From Candidatus Saccharimonadota bacterium (lineage in GTDB: Bacteria > Patescibacteriota > Saccharimonadia > Saccharimonadales > Saccharimonadaceae), in NCBI GenBank assembly GCA_030529135.1, contig JAUMXO010000008.1, forward strand, positions 1 through 35,782: DNA of 35,782 bases. Direction: 5' to 3'. The notes beneath the pieces were generated by a model. The model was given only the letters and a program-made list of their open reading frames with translations. It did not search any database and had not been told where the DNA came from. Shown here piece after piece: positions 7,587-15,535 of this stretch. Numbering within the stretch: the first letter of the stretch is position 1; each line of letters starts with the position of its first letter. A program made the translations under genes and the position numbers.

Positions 7587-8480
7587 ATGAAAACCGTAAA
7601 AAAAGCAATAATTACTGATGCTGGCTTTGCTAGTCGCTATCTACCGATTACTAAAACTTTGCCAAAGGCAATGGTGCCAATTGGCGCTAAACCAGCTATG
7701 CAACTCTCAGTGGAGGAGTGTATAGCAGCCGGAATTGAAGAAATTATTATTGTAGCAACACCTGGTACGATGGCACGCGAAATATACGACAATTATTTTC
7801 ATGATAAAGCTTTGAATGTACAATCTCTACTAAAAAAACAGGGCAAGTCCGATCGTTTTGAGCCGGTAAAAGAAGTCTTAAATTTTCCTAAAATTACCGT
7901 CATCGAGCAAGACGCTTCTCTTCCTTATGGTAATGGTTCGCCAATCGTTTCCGCAAAAGATTATGTAAAAGACGAAGACGCTTTTGTGGTGCTCTATAGC
8001 GATGATCTCATTTTTGGCAAGTCAGATGTACAAACTTTGATAGAAACCTACGAAAAAAATCCTAAAGCAAAGGCCGTGATTGCAGCGCAAGAAATGCCGG
8101 AAGAAGTTTGGCATAAATATGGCATGATAGCCTTAAAGAAAAATGGCACACTCTCCCATATTGTAGAAAAACCGGAAACACCTGACAAGAGTCCAAGCAA
8201 TTTAACAAGTTACGGACGATATCTCTTGACTCCAGAAGTGTTTGATTATTTAGTACCATCAAACACCGGCCTCGATGGGGAGCTTTGGACGGTAGATGCA
8301 ATTACCAAATTAGCCGAAAAAGGCGATGTAGTAGTTGCTAAAAGTGAAGGTAAATGGATGACTACGGGTGATCCAAAAAACTACTTCATGACGCTATTAG
8401 AATATGTACTAGAAGAAACTGACTATGGCGATGAAGCAGCAGAAATGTGCTATAATAAGTTCAAGGAGAAAAATCTATGA
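7587..8480 (+). CDS. galU: UTP-glucose-1-phosphate uridylyltransferase-like protein
   Basis: 297 residues, the usual GalU length. GalU makes UDP-glucose from UTP and glucose-1-phosphate for glycolipids and surface glycans. Family features: N-terminal nucleotide loop AGFASRYLPITKTLPKAM (residues 12-29), the base-binding QDASLPYGNGSPIVSAKDYV, YSDDLIFGKS with the metal-binding Asp, EKPETPDKSPSNLTSYGRYLLTPEVFDYL, and GDPKNYFMTLLEYV near the end. The loop deviates from the canonical AGLGTRFLPATKAIPKEM: second Gly is Ala, Thr is Ser, and Glu of PKEM is Ala. The enzyme may therefore use another nucleotide or sugar. It overlaps the next gene by 4 nt (ATGA). Confidence 0.78.
   Translation: MKTVKKAIITDAGFASRYLPITKTLPKAMVPIGAKPAMQLSVEECIAAGIEEIIIVATPGTMAREIYDNYFHDKALNVQSLLKKQGKSDRFEPVKEVLNFPKITVIEQDASLPYGNGSPIVSAKDYVKDEDAFVVLYSDDLIFGKSDVQTLIETYEKNPKAKAVIAAQEMPEEVWHKYGMIALKKNGTLSHIVEKPETPDKSPSNLTSYGRYLLTPEVFDYLVPSNTGLDGELWTVDAITKLAEKGDVVVAKSEGKWMTTGDPKNYFMTLLEYVLEETDYGDEAAEMCYNKFKEKNL
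8448..8456 (+). promoter_or_regulatory. Internal promoter near the end of the galU-like gene
   Basis: TGC-TATAAT lies inside the last codons of galU, 20 nt before the next ATG, with AAGGAG at 8464-8469 as ribosome-binding site. It would give the membrane-protein pair and dnaE a transcript of their own. Confidence 0.5.
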
Positions 8481-8752
8481 ATGTAGCAGAATGGATATTG
8501 GTAGTAATACTTTCACTAACGCTATTTGCGTTTCTTGTGATTGGTATTATTTTAATGGTGAAATTACTCGGACTTACCGATGAAGCTCGCAAGATAGTAG
8601 TAAGAGGTCAAGATATCGCCGATAATGCTAATGGCGTAGTATCAAACGTGCGCGGAATGACTTCAATTGGTGGGGTAGTACAAACATTTGTAGATAAATA
8701 TGTAGAGCCAAAATTAAAAGAAAATAAATCAACTAAGAAAGGAAAAGAGTAA
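8477..8752 (+). CDS. Small single-pass membrane protein (DUF948-like layout)
   Basis: 91 residues. An N-terminal membrane segment (residues 4-29, WILVVILSLTLFAFLVIGII) is followed by an amphipathic region (LTDEARKIVVRGQDIADNANGVVSNVRGM) and a Lys-rich tail. This order resembles DUF948/YtxG proteins, which often sit next to YtxH-type proteins, as here. Function is unknown; envelope stress is a guess by analogy with Bacillus YtxG/YtxH. Start and stop overlap or abut both neighbours. Confidence 0.6.
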   Translation: MNVAEWILVVILSLTLFAFLVIGIILMVKLLGLTDEARKIVVRGQDIADNANGVVSNVRGMTSIGGVVQTFVDKYVEPKLKENKSTKKGKE

Positions 8753-8753
8753 G

Positions 8754-9029
8754 ATGGCGGAGAAAAAAGTAGCTAAAAATACTAAAAAAACAGCAAAGGA
8801 GGCTGAAATGAGTGAGAAAAAAGGGAGCGGTAAAGGTAAGTTTTTGTTAGGTGCAGCACTTGGCGCTATCGCTGGAGCAGCTGCTGGACATTTTATATCC
8901 AAGAAAACTCGGGAAGCTAAAGAAGCTGAAGAGAAAGAGGAAGAAGCCTTAGAAAAAGCCGCTGAGGTAGCCGCTAAAGAAGCTGAAAAAGCCGAAAAAA
9001 CCGAGAAATCTACTAAGAAAAGCAAGTAA
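8754..9029 (+). CDS. YtxH-like membrane-associated protein
   Basis: 91 residues, starting 1 nt after the upstream stop. It has a basic N-terminus, one Gly/Ala-rich hydrophobic segment (GKFLLGAALGAIAGAAAGHFIS, residues 26-47) typical of YtxH, then a highly charged Ala/Glu/Lys helix (EAEEKEEEALEKAAEVAAKEAEKAEK) likely to form a coiled coil. An internal ATG at 8809 preceded by AAAGGAGG (8796-8803) is an alternative start giving 73 residues and placing the membrane segment nearer the N-terminus. Function unknown. Confidence 0.62.
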   Translation: MAEKKVAKNTKKTAKEAEMSEKKGSGKGKFLLGAALGAIAGAAAGHFISKKTREAKEAEEKEEEALEKAAEVAAKEAEKAEKTEKSTKKSK

Positions 9030-9037
9030 TTTTGCCG

Positions 9038-12000
9038 ATGGAGTTAAAACCAAGTGATTTTGTGCACTTGCACAACCATACGCATTATTCGCTTCTAGAT
9101 GGTTTGACAAAAGTGCCAGAGTTGGTGGATTTTGTCAAAAATGACGGAATGGAGGCGGTAGCAGTAACCGACCATGGCACAATGAGTGGCCTAGTGGAAC
9201 TTTATGAGTGCTGTAATGCTGCCGGGATCAAACCTTTGCTTGGACTCGAAGCTTATGTGGCGGCGAGGAAGCGTACCGACAAGGAGCCAGAATACGACAA
9301 AAGACGTTTTCATATCACCCTAATCGCAATGAATAATAAAGGGTTTGAAAACCTCTGCCGGATTATGAGCGACGCCGAAATTAATGGCAAATACTACAAG
9401 CCCAGGACCGATCATGAAATGCTCGAGAAATATAGCGAAGGAGTGATTTGCCTTTCTGGATGCATGGGTTCAGAAATTTCCGAAGCCATCCGAGCTGACG
9501 ACGATAAAAGAGCTTTAAAGCTAATTGATTGGTATAAAAAAGTTTATGGCGATCGTTTCTATCTAGAAATGCAGGACCACGGGCATCCTTTATCTTCTAC
9601 ACATTCCCTGGAGCAAAAAAAGGTTAACGATTGGCACATGGCTCACGCCAAAGAGCTTGGTTTGCAGATGGTGGTCACTTGCGATGCACACTATCTAAAT
9701 AAAGAAGATCAGGATGCACACGAAGTGCTCCTCTGTGTTGGCACCGCTTCCAATCTTTCTGATACCAAACGGATGACTCTAAAAGATTATGATTTACATG
9801 TGATACCGGCCGAGGAAATTATCGCTCATTGGCAAGATACCTGTCCGGAAGCGGTATTAAATACCCGGAAGATTGCAGAGCGCTGTGATGTAGACCTCCA
9901 GCTTGGGCGAATTTTAATTCCAAAATTTCCGTTGCCAGATGGGGAAGACGAAAAGACCTATCTAGATAAGCTAGTTTTTCAGGGGCTAGTATATCGTTAC
10001 GGAGGGAAAAAGCTTGAAGAAGTGGCTAATCTAACGATTCCAGAATGTCGCAAAATTCTAGAAAAAATAGATAAAGACCGTGATGATGCTCACAAAATTG
10101 TACCGCGAATTGATTACGAATTGTCAGTAGTAGATAAAATGGGCTACAATGGATATTTCCTGATCGTGCAAGACTTTATCAACTGGGGCAAAAGCCAGCG
10201 AATTGTGTATGGGCCAGGTCGTGGTTCGGCCGCTGGGTCTATTTTGGCCTACGCATTACGGATTACGGATCTCGATCCTCTAAAATACGATTTACTCTTT
10301 GAAAGATTTTTGAATCCCGATAGAGTCTCAATGCCAGATATCGATACTGATATTCAAGATACCAGGCGAGACGAAGTAATAGAATATTGTACTCGCAAAT
10401 ATGGCAATGGGAGAGTTTCGAATATCGTGACTTTTGGTAAAATGATGGCAAAAAACGCAGTAAGAGATGTGGCTAGAGTACTCGAAGTGCCATACAATGA
10501 AGCCGACAGACTCGCAAAAATGGTGCCAGATCCGGTGCAAGGGCACCATGTGCATCTTGCTGATGCGATCAAGGAAGTGCCAGAGTTAAAAGAAGAGTAC
10601 GAAAGCAATCCAACCTCAAAAGAAGTGATTGATTATGCGATTCAGTTAGAAGGAACTATTAGAAATCATGGCGTGCACGCTTGCGGAGTGGTAATCGCAC
10701 CAGACGATTTGGTAAAATTTTTACCACTTGAAGTTTCACAAAAAGGCCCAATTGCAGCACAGTTTCCAATGACCCAAATAGAAGAGCTTGGTCTTTTAAA
10801 AATGGATTTTTTGGGGCTAGCAAACCTATCGGTAATTAATAATGCACTCAGAATGATTCGTAAAGTTTATCATGATGACATCGACATGGCCACTTTACCA
10901 CTGGATGACGAAGAGACTTATAAATTATTCCAGAGAGCCGAGACTACGGGTGTATTCCAGCTAGAATCGGCTGGAATGAAGCGATATTTAAAAGATCTGA
11001 AAGCCTCTTCTTTTGAGGATATTATCGCTATGGTGGCATTATATCGCCCGGGCCCGATGCAATTTATAGATTCTTTCATTCGCCGCAAACACGGCGAGGA
11101 ACCGATCACTTACCTGCATCCAGGTCTAGAAAATTCACTTAAAAATACCTACGGAATTATGATTTACCAGGAGCAGTTCATGCAGATTTCTAAGGAATGG
11201 TGTGGATTTACTGGCGGGCAAGCTGACACTCTAAGAAAAGCTGTAGGAAAGAAAAAAATTGACCTGATGAAAAAGGTGAAGCCAGAATTTATTAAAGGTG
11301 CGGTGGAAGTGGGTGGTGCCACCGAGGAAATAGCCGAAAAATTCTGGTCTCAGCTGCTAGACTTTGCCAATTATTGTTTTAATAAGTCTCACGCCGCATG
11401 TTATGCTTTAATTGCTTATTGGACGGCGTATCTCAAAGCTCATTATCCAGATGCTTTTATGGCGGCGTTAATGACCTCTGATATGATGAAATCCACCGAA
11501 AAACTAGCGCCAGAAATTGCTGAATGCAAAAGAATGGGACTTAAAGTCTTAGGGCCAGATATTAATCAAAGTTATGGCGATTTTGGTATCGTTGGTGGAG
11601 AAAAAACAATTCGGTTTGGACTTTCTGGAGTAAAAAATATTGGAAAGGCTCTGATTGAAGAAATTGTAATACCCGAAAGGGATAAAAATGGACCTTTTAA
11701 ATCAATTTGTGATTTTGCAAAAAGAGTAGATTCGACCAAATTTAATAAAAAGACTTGGGAAGCTGCTATTAAAACAGGCGCCTTTGACAGCTTTGGCTAT
11801 TCTAGATCGGATCTTTTGTTTAATTTGGAGGCGATTCAGGCTTACGGGTCTAAAATCCAGAAAGACGAAAAAACTGGACAGATGGATCTATTTGGATTAA
11901 TGGGAAAAGCTGGAGAAATACCGGATGTAGAGATAAAACCGGCGCCTTCGCAATACTCCGAAAAAGAACAACTTTTATGGGAGAGGGATCTAATGGGTTT

Positions 12001-12730
12001 ATATCTCTCAGCACATCCTCTAGACAAATATGATTTGTATTTTGACGAACAGTGTCATCCGATGGGAGTAGTTTGTGCAGAAAACCACGGAAAGACCGGC
12101 TGCGTTGGTGGGATTATCACGAGCATAAGAACTATTACTACGAAAAAAGGTGACAAAATGGCTTTTGTAAAAATCGAAAATAAGACGAGAGAAGTGGAGA
12201 TTATCATCTTCCCAAAAGTTTATGCTACTTGTGGAGCCAAATTAGAAGTAGATACAGTAATTAGAGTGCAGGGCGAAATTGACGCTGCGGACAGAGATGG
12301 CAATATTGGCAATGACACCAAAATAAAAGCCGAAATCGTAGAGATAGTGTCTGATGAGGTATTGGAAAATTACAAAGCTACTGGGACTAGATTAGCAATG
12401 CCTTGGAAATCAGTAGTACCAGAAGGCCCAGATAGATGGCGGCGCAAAAGACAAACCGAGATTGATGCACCAAAAGTATTAAAAAATATTCCTAAAGACC
12501 CAAGAAAAGAAAAATTATTTATCCTGATGGATAGCTTAAATAACACTGACTTACTCAGTAAAATTCGTCAAATTGCTGAAAACAATCTAGGCATGCAAGA
12601 GGTAATACTAGTATTTTATGAAGGCAAAGAAAAACAAGCTCTCAAAATGCCCTTTAAAGTAGATATTAGCAGTGAACTTATCTCCGAATTGAAAGATTTG
12701 GTCGGGGAAGATCATCTTAAGATAGTATAA
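9038..12730 (+). CDS. dnaE: DNA polymerase III alpha subunit
   Basis: About 1230 residues, slightly longer than E. coli DnaE. This is the replicative polymerase. N-terminal PHP domain: HNHTHYSLLDGL, VTDHGTMSG, CDAHYLN, with the metal-binding His/Asp largely kept, so it may be an active proofreading domain. Polymerase core: GPGRGSAAGS, the catalytic aspartates in FLNPDRVSMPDIDTDIQD, GVFQLESAGM, ALYRPGP and SHAACYALIAYWTAYLKAHYP. A helix-hairpin-helix region, then the OB fold around GKTGCVGGIITSIRTITTKKGDKMAFVKIEN. ATG 9038 is taken as the start; a TTG at 9032 is in frame and neither has a clear Shine-Dalgarno. It starts 8 nt after the YtxH-like gene. Confidence 0.96.
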   Translation: MELKPSDFVHLHNHTHYSLLDGLTKVPELVDFVKNDGMEAVAVTDHGTMSGLVELYECCNAAGIKPLLGLEAYVAARKRTDKEPEYDKRRFHITLIAMNNKGFENLCRIMSDAEINGKYYKPRTDHEMLEKYSEGVICLSGCMGSEISEAIRADDDKRALKLIDWYKKVYGDRFYLEMQDHGHPLSSTHSLEQKKVNDWHMAHAKELGLQMVVTCDAHYLNKEDQDAHEVLLCVGTASNLSDTKRMTLKDYDLHVIPAEEIIAHWQDTCPEAVLNTRKIAERCDVDLQLGRILIPKFPLPDGEDEKTYLDKLVFQGLVYRYGGKKLEEVANLTIPECRKILEKIDKDRDDAHKIVPRIDYELSVVDKMGYNGYFLIVQDFINWGKSQRIVYGPGRGSAAGSILAYALRITDLDPLKYDLLFERFLNPDRVSMPDIDTDIQDTRRDEVIEYCTRKYGNGRVSNIVTFGKMMAKNAVRDVARVLEVPYNEADRLAKMVPDPVQGHHVHLADAIKEVPELKEEYESNPTSKEVIDYAIQLEGTIRNHGVHACGVVIAPDDLVKFLPLEVSQKGPIAAQFPMTQIEELGLLKMDFLGLANLSVINNALRMIRKVYHDDIDMATLPLDDEETYKLFQRAETTGVFQLESAGMKRYLKDLKASSFEDIIAMVALYRPGPMQFIDSFIRRKHGEEPITYLHPGLENSLKNTYGIMIYQEQFMQISKEWCGFTGGQADTLRKAVGKKKIDLMKKVKPEFIKGAVEVGGATEEIAEKFWSQLLDFANYCFNKSHAACYALIAYWTAYLKAHYPDAFMAALMTSDMMKSTEKLAPEIAECKRMGLKVLGPDINQSYGDFGIVGGEKTIRFGLSGVKNIGKALIEEIVIPERDKNGPFKSICDFAKRVDSTKFNKKTWEAAIKTGAFDSFGYSRSDLLFNLEAIQAYGSKIQKDEKTGQMDLFGLMGKAGEIPDVEIKPAPSQYSEKEQLLWERDLMGLYLSAHPLDKYDLYFDEQCHPMGVVCAENHGKTGCVGGIITSIRTITTKKGDKMAFVKIENKTREVEIIIFPKVYATCGAKLEVDTVIRVQGEIDAADRDGNIGNDTKIKAEIVEIVSDEVLENYKATGTRLAMPWKSVVPEGPDRWRRKRQTEIDAPKVLKNIPKDPRKEKLFILMDSLNNTDLLSKIRQIAENNLGMQEVILVFYEGKEKQALKMPFKVDISSELISELKDLVGEDHLKIV

Positions 12731-12738
12731 CAGGGTCT

Positions 12739-12770
12739 AACGCTATATATAGCACACCAGATATAGCGTT
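12739..12770. repeat. 10-bp inverted repeat after dnaE
   Basis: 12739-12748 (AACGCTATAT) pairs perfectly with 12761-12770 across a 12-nt loop. No T-run follows, so it is not a standard terminator; it may mark the dnaE 3' end. Confidence 0.5.
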
Positions 12771-12793
12771 CGGTGGAGTATTAGGGGTATAAG

Positions 12794-12802
12794 TGATATA
12801 AT
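12794..12802 (+). promoter_or_regulatory. Leaderless extended -10 promoter of smpB
   Basis: TGA-TATAAT, then exactly 6 nt (TAGGAT) and ATG 12809. No ribosome-binding site. Confidence 0.75.
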
Positions 12803-12808
12803 TAGGAT

Positions 12809-13225
12809 ATGAAAAAGAAAAAAACGCCAGATTCGGTAACGGTTAATCGACGGGCTCATTTTGACTATCAGCTCGGCGAAGAACTTGTCTGTGGAATGGC
12901 GCTTTCTGGGCCACAAGTAAGGCTAATTCGCGATCATCATGTACAACTCAAAGGCTCATATGTCACAATTAGAAACTCTGAATTATGGCTTTATGGCTTA
13001 ACTTTAGGTGCAGATACAACTTCTGATGTAAAATTGCTAGCAACCAAGAAACAAATTGCGAGTCTGGAGCGAGCGAAAGTTGCCGGTTCCACCATCGTGC
13101 CAGTAAAATTGTTAGGCGGAGGAAGACATATTAAACTCGTAATTGCAATTGGCAAAGGCAAGAAAAAATATGATAAGCGCGAAACTATTAAAAAACGCGA
13201 CATTGAAAGAGGTCGCTATGCTTAA
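12809..13225 (+). CDS. smpB: SsrA-binding protein SmpB
   Basis: 138 residues. SmpB binds tmRNA and brings it to stalled ribosomes for trans-translation. Seen: NRRAHFDYQLGEELVCGMALSGPQVRLIR (oligonucleotide-binding core), LKGSYVTIRNSELWLYGLTLG, and the C-terminal GKGKKKYDKRETIKKRDIERGR tail that enters the mRNA channel. The core cysteine-containing stretch replaces the usual EAG..LTGTEVKSLR by CGMALSGPQVRLIR. The matching ssrA gene was not found in this window. Cotranscribed with xthA (8-nt overlap). Confidence 0.96.
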   Translation: MKKKKTPDSVTVNRRAHFDYQLGEELVCGMALSGPQVRLIRDHHVQLKGSYVTIRNSELWLYGLTLGADTTSDVKLLATKKQIASLERAKVAGSTIVPVKLLGGGRHIKLVIAIGKGKKKYDKRETIKKRDIERGRYA

Positions 13226-13994
13226 AATATTTTCTTGGAACGTAAATGGAATAAGAGCAGTACTAAGAAAAGGCGCTCTAGTTTCCTTTATTGATGAATA
13301 TCAGCCAGATATTTTATGCCTTCAGGAGACCAAAGCCAAACAAGGTCAAGCGGAGATAGACTTACCAGACTATGAAGAAATCTGGAATTCGGCTAAAAAA
13401 GCTGGCTATTCTGGCACGGCAATTTTTACCAAAATTAAACCGATTTCTATAAAAAATTGCGAATTCAAAATAAAAGATGATTATGGAGATTTAGATGCAG
13501 AGGGTAGGATACAGATAGTGGAATTTGAAAAATTCTACTTAGTAAACGTCTATACACCGAACTCTAAGCCAGATTTGTCACGTTTGAAATTACGTCACGA
13601 CGAATGGGATAAAAAGTTTTTAGAGCTATTAAAGGAGCTTGGAAAAACCAAGCCAGTAATAACTTGTGGAGACTTTAACGCGGCGCATGAGGAAATCGAT
13701 ATTGCAAGACCAGATACAAACCACCATAGCGCTGGATTCACCGATGAGGAAAGGGAAGGAATTTCCAATATTATTGGTGCCGGTTTTGTAGATACTTTTA
13801 GAGATTTACACCATGATTCCGAACGCTATACCTGGTGGAGCCATTGGGGTCAAGCTAGGGCCAATAATGTGGGCTGGAGAATTGACTATTTCTTTATTTC
13901 CGCAGACCTAAAAGCAGACTTAAAATCGGCGGATATTTACGAAAGCGTATTTGGGTCTGATCATTGTCCAATTTCAATCGAATTAGATCTATAA
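13218..13994 (+). CDS. xthA: Exodeoxyribonuclease III (AP endonuclease, ExoIII family)
   Basis: 258 residues from ATG 13218, supported by AAAGAGG 5 nt upstream; the frame is open further upstream but inside smpB. ExoIII cuts DNA at abasic sites in base excision repair. Catalytic motifs: SWNVNGIRA (Asn), ILCLQETKA (metal-binding Glu), VNVYTPNS (Tyr), CGDFNAAHEEID (Asp/Asn), NNVGWRIDYFFIS (Asp) and SDHCPI (Asp-His pair). All expected residues are present. It overlaps smpB by 8 nt. Confidence 0.95.
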   Translation: MLKIFSWNVNGIRAVLRKGALVSFIDEYQPDILCLQETKAKQGQAEIDLPDYEEIWNSAKKAGYSGTAIFTKIKPISIKNCEFKIKDDYGDLDAEGRIQIVEFEKFYLVNVYTPNSKPDLSRLKLRHDEWDKKFLELLKELGKTKPVITCGDFNAAHEEIDIARPDTNHHSAGFTDEEREGISNIIGAGFVDTFRDLHHDSERYTWWSHWGQARANNVGWRIDYFFISADLKADLKSADIYESVFGSDHCPISIELDL

Positions 13995-14006
13995 AAAGGA
14001 GGTATA

Positions 14007-14789
14007 GTGGACTTTTTAGAGAAAATTAACGAGAATCCATTTAAGGATTTATACTGGAATGTTCCAGATGAGCAGAAAAAAGGCGAGCTAGCAATTATTG
14101 GTGGTAACGAAAAAAACTTTCGAACGTCGATAAAAGTTTCGGAGTTTGTGACTGCAAATTTTCCTCTGAAAGAGATAAGGACTGCGCTCCCTGATAGGTT
14201 AAGGAACAAATTACCATCACTCCCTAATTTTGTTTTCTTTAAAACCACTGAGGTAGGCACTTTTTCTGACCCAGACGAGATAAAAAATTTGATTGAATCG
14301 GTAGATTTTTCTTTAATTATAGGTGACTTATCTAAAAATTCTGTTACTTCTAAGGCTCTACTGGACGCTCTTCAAAATTCCGAAGAACCGGTGCTAATTA
14401 CACGCGATGCAGTGGATTTAATAGCTGAGATAAAAAAAGAATCTTTAATGATGCGAACAGAGCTTATAATTATGGCTTCTGTCGTACAATGGCAAAAGAT
14501 CCTACATAATTTATACTATCCAAAAATTTTACAACCTTCACAGTCGTTAATACAGGTAGCCGAGAGTTTTCATAAGTTTACTTTAAGTTATCCAGTGCAA
14601 GTAGTGACCCTGCACGAAGGACAAATTATTATCGCAAAAAACGGAAGAGTAGTGGTGGTAGCGTTAGAAAAATCTGGATACGCTCCGCTCACGTTCTGGA
14701 ATGGGGAACTTGCAGCAAAAATTGCAGCAATGAATATTTTCAATCCGAATCAATTCATCGAAGCAACTGTCGCGGCATTATTTAGATAG
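14007..14789 (+). CDS. Degenerate sugar-kinase-fold protein, NAD(P)HX dehydratase (NnrD)-like
   Basis: 260 residues, GTG start with AAAAGGAGG (13994-14002) upstream. The order KGELAIIGGNEKNFRTSIKVSEFV, EIRTALPDRLRNKLPSLPNF, SLIIGDLSKNS, EPVLITRDAVDLI resembles the C-terminal YjeF/NnrD domain (repair of hydrated NADPH), which normally has GG...GA near the start, IGPGLG, and LDADAL. Here the GPGLG loop reads GDLSKN and DADAL reads RDAVDL, and the NNAGDGD nucleotide/catalytic motif near the C-terminus is not visible. It may be a regulatory or retargeted relative rather than an active dehydratase. Its 3' end overlaps the opposite pgsA-like gene by 12 bp. Confidence 0.45.
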   Translation: MDFLEKINENPFKDLYWNVPDEQKKGELAIIGGNEKNFRTSIKVSEFVTANFPLKEIRTALPDRLRNKLPSLPNFVFFKTTEVGTFSDPDEIKNLIESVDFSLIIGDLSKNSVTSKALLDALQNSEEPVLITRDAVDLIAEIKKESLMMRTELIIMASVVQWQKILHNLYYPKILQPSQSLIQVAESFHKFTLSYPVQVVTLHEGQIIIAKNGRVVVVALEKSGYAPLTFWNGELAAKIAAMNIFNPNQFIEATVAALFR

Positions 14790-15404
14790 CTTTTTTTCAA
14801 TATCCACGGCGTCTCTAGAGATATTATGGCGGCGTTGGGAAAGAAAAATCCAGAAGAAGAGCGAACCGGCAAGGCCGATGCCCATAATAATATTTTTGAC
14901 AAGAAGCGGCCATTCGGAAGCATATAAAGTCCAGACAGCCATCGTAAAGAGAATCGCGAGATACACGTTGCGACGAACAAGTATAATTTTTTTAGCCAAT
15001 TTAAAATTACGGCGCATGAGGCATTTTTTAGTACAATCATCTGGATGACCCATGAATTTACCATAAACTACAAATTCTAAAATCAATCCGATGATTGCAT
15101 ACGGAATTAGCATGCAAAGCCCAGCAATTAAGTTAACGCGAAGAGAGAAAAATAGGACCATGGCAAGAGCGATAAAACCATCGGCAAACATATCATATTT
15201 AGCAGCATATTTGCGATACTTTGGGGTCTTATTTTTGGGAAAAGGCCACCTAGTAGCGCAAGTACCATCAAGAGCATCGGTGATTTCGCCAATCATATAC
15301 ACAATAAAAGCAGCATAAAGCGGTGCACCAGAAAAACTCATCACGGTTAGTGTGATCGCCAAGATAATCCTGGAAAAAGTTAAAATATCTGCTAAATATC
15401 TCAT
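14778..15404 (-). CDS. CDP-alcohol phosphatidyltransferase family protein (PgsA-like)
   Basis: 208 residues from ATG 15404, chosen because it lies exactly 6 nt after TATAAT like its neighbours; a GTG at 15410 is in frame. The family swaps CMP of a CDP-alcohol for another alcohol to make phospholipids, in the membrane. Five or so hydrophobic segments (ILAITLTVMSF, AAFIVYMIGEI, GFIALAMVLFF, LIAGLCMLIPYAIIGLILEF, AILFTMAVWTLYA). The motif DxxDGxxAR...GxxxDxxxD appears as DALDGTCATR...AAKYDMFAD: an extra Thr precedes the Arg and the Gly is Ala, while all four metal-binding Asp remain. Located downstream of a glycosyltransferase, so membrane glycolipid synthesis is a natural shared job. Confidence 0.72.
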   Translation of the reverse strand: MRYLADILTFSRIILAITLTVMSFSGAPLYAAFIVYMIGEITDALDGTCATRWPFPKNKTPKYRKYAAKYDMFADGFIALAMVLFFSLRVNLIAGLCMLIPYAIIGLILEFVVYGKFMGHPDDCTKKCLMRRNFKLAKKIILVRRNVYLAILFTMAVWTLYASEWPLLVKNIIMGIGLAGSLFFWIFLSQRRHNISRDAVDIEKKLSK

Positions 15405-15410
15405 ACCCAC

Positions 15411-15419
15411 ATTATATCA
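15411..15419 (-). promoter_or_regulatory. Leaderless extended -10 promoter of the pgsA-like gene
   Basis: On the minus strand TGA-TATAAT, then 6 nt (GTGGGT) and ATG at 15404. It abuts the palindromic element at 15421. Confidence 0.72.
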
Positions 15420-15420
15420 T

Positions 15421-15535
15421 AATAATTAGATAACATTTTCTCGACACGTTCGTGCCGGCCCATCGTCATGGGCGGCACTTCACTCTTCTTGCTCCCGTCG
15501 TCGCAAGATGGTCTCAAAAATATTATCTAATTATT
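15421..15535. repeat. Palindromic repeat element, copy A
   Basis: Outer arms 15421-15433 and 15523-15535 are a perfect 13-bp inverted repeat; the right arm is the last codons of the glycosyltransferase gene, so the left arm looks like an inverted copy of host sequence. Inside an AT-rich setting lies a GC-rich core: hairpin 15452-15478 (11 bp with one bulged G at 15457, loop CGTC) and a second hairpin CTTGC/GCAAG (15489-15508). The core 15456-15474 matches 25882-25900 in copy B at 16 of 19 positions, with an A-T pair replaced by G-C. Confidence 0.65.
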
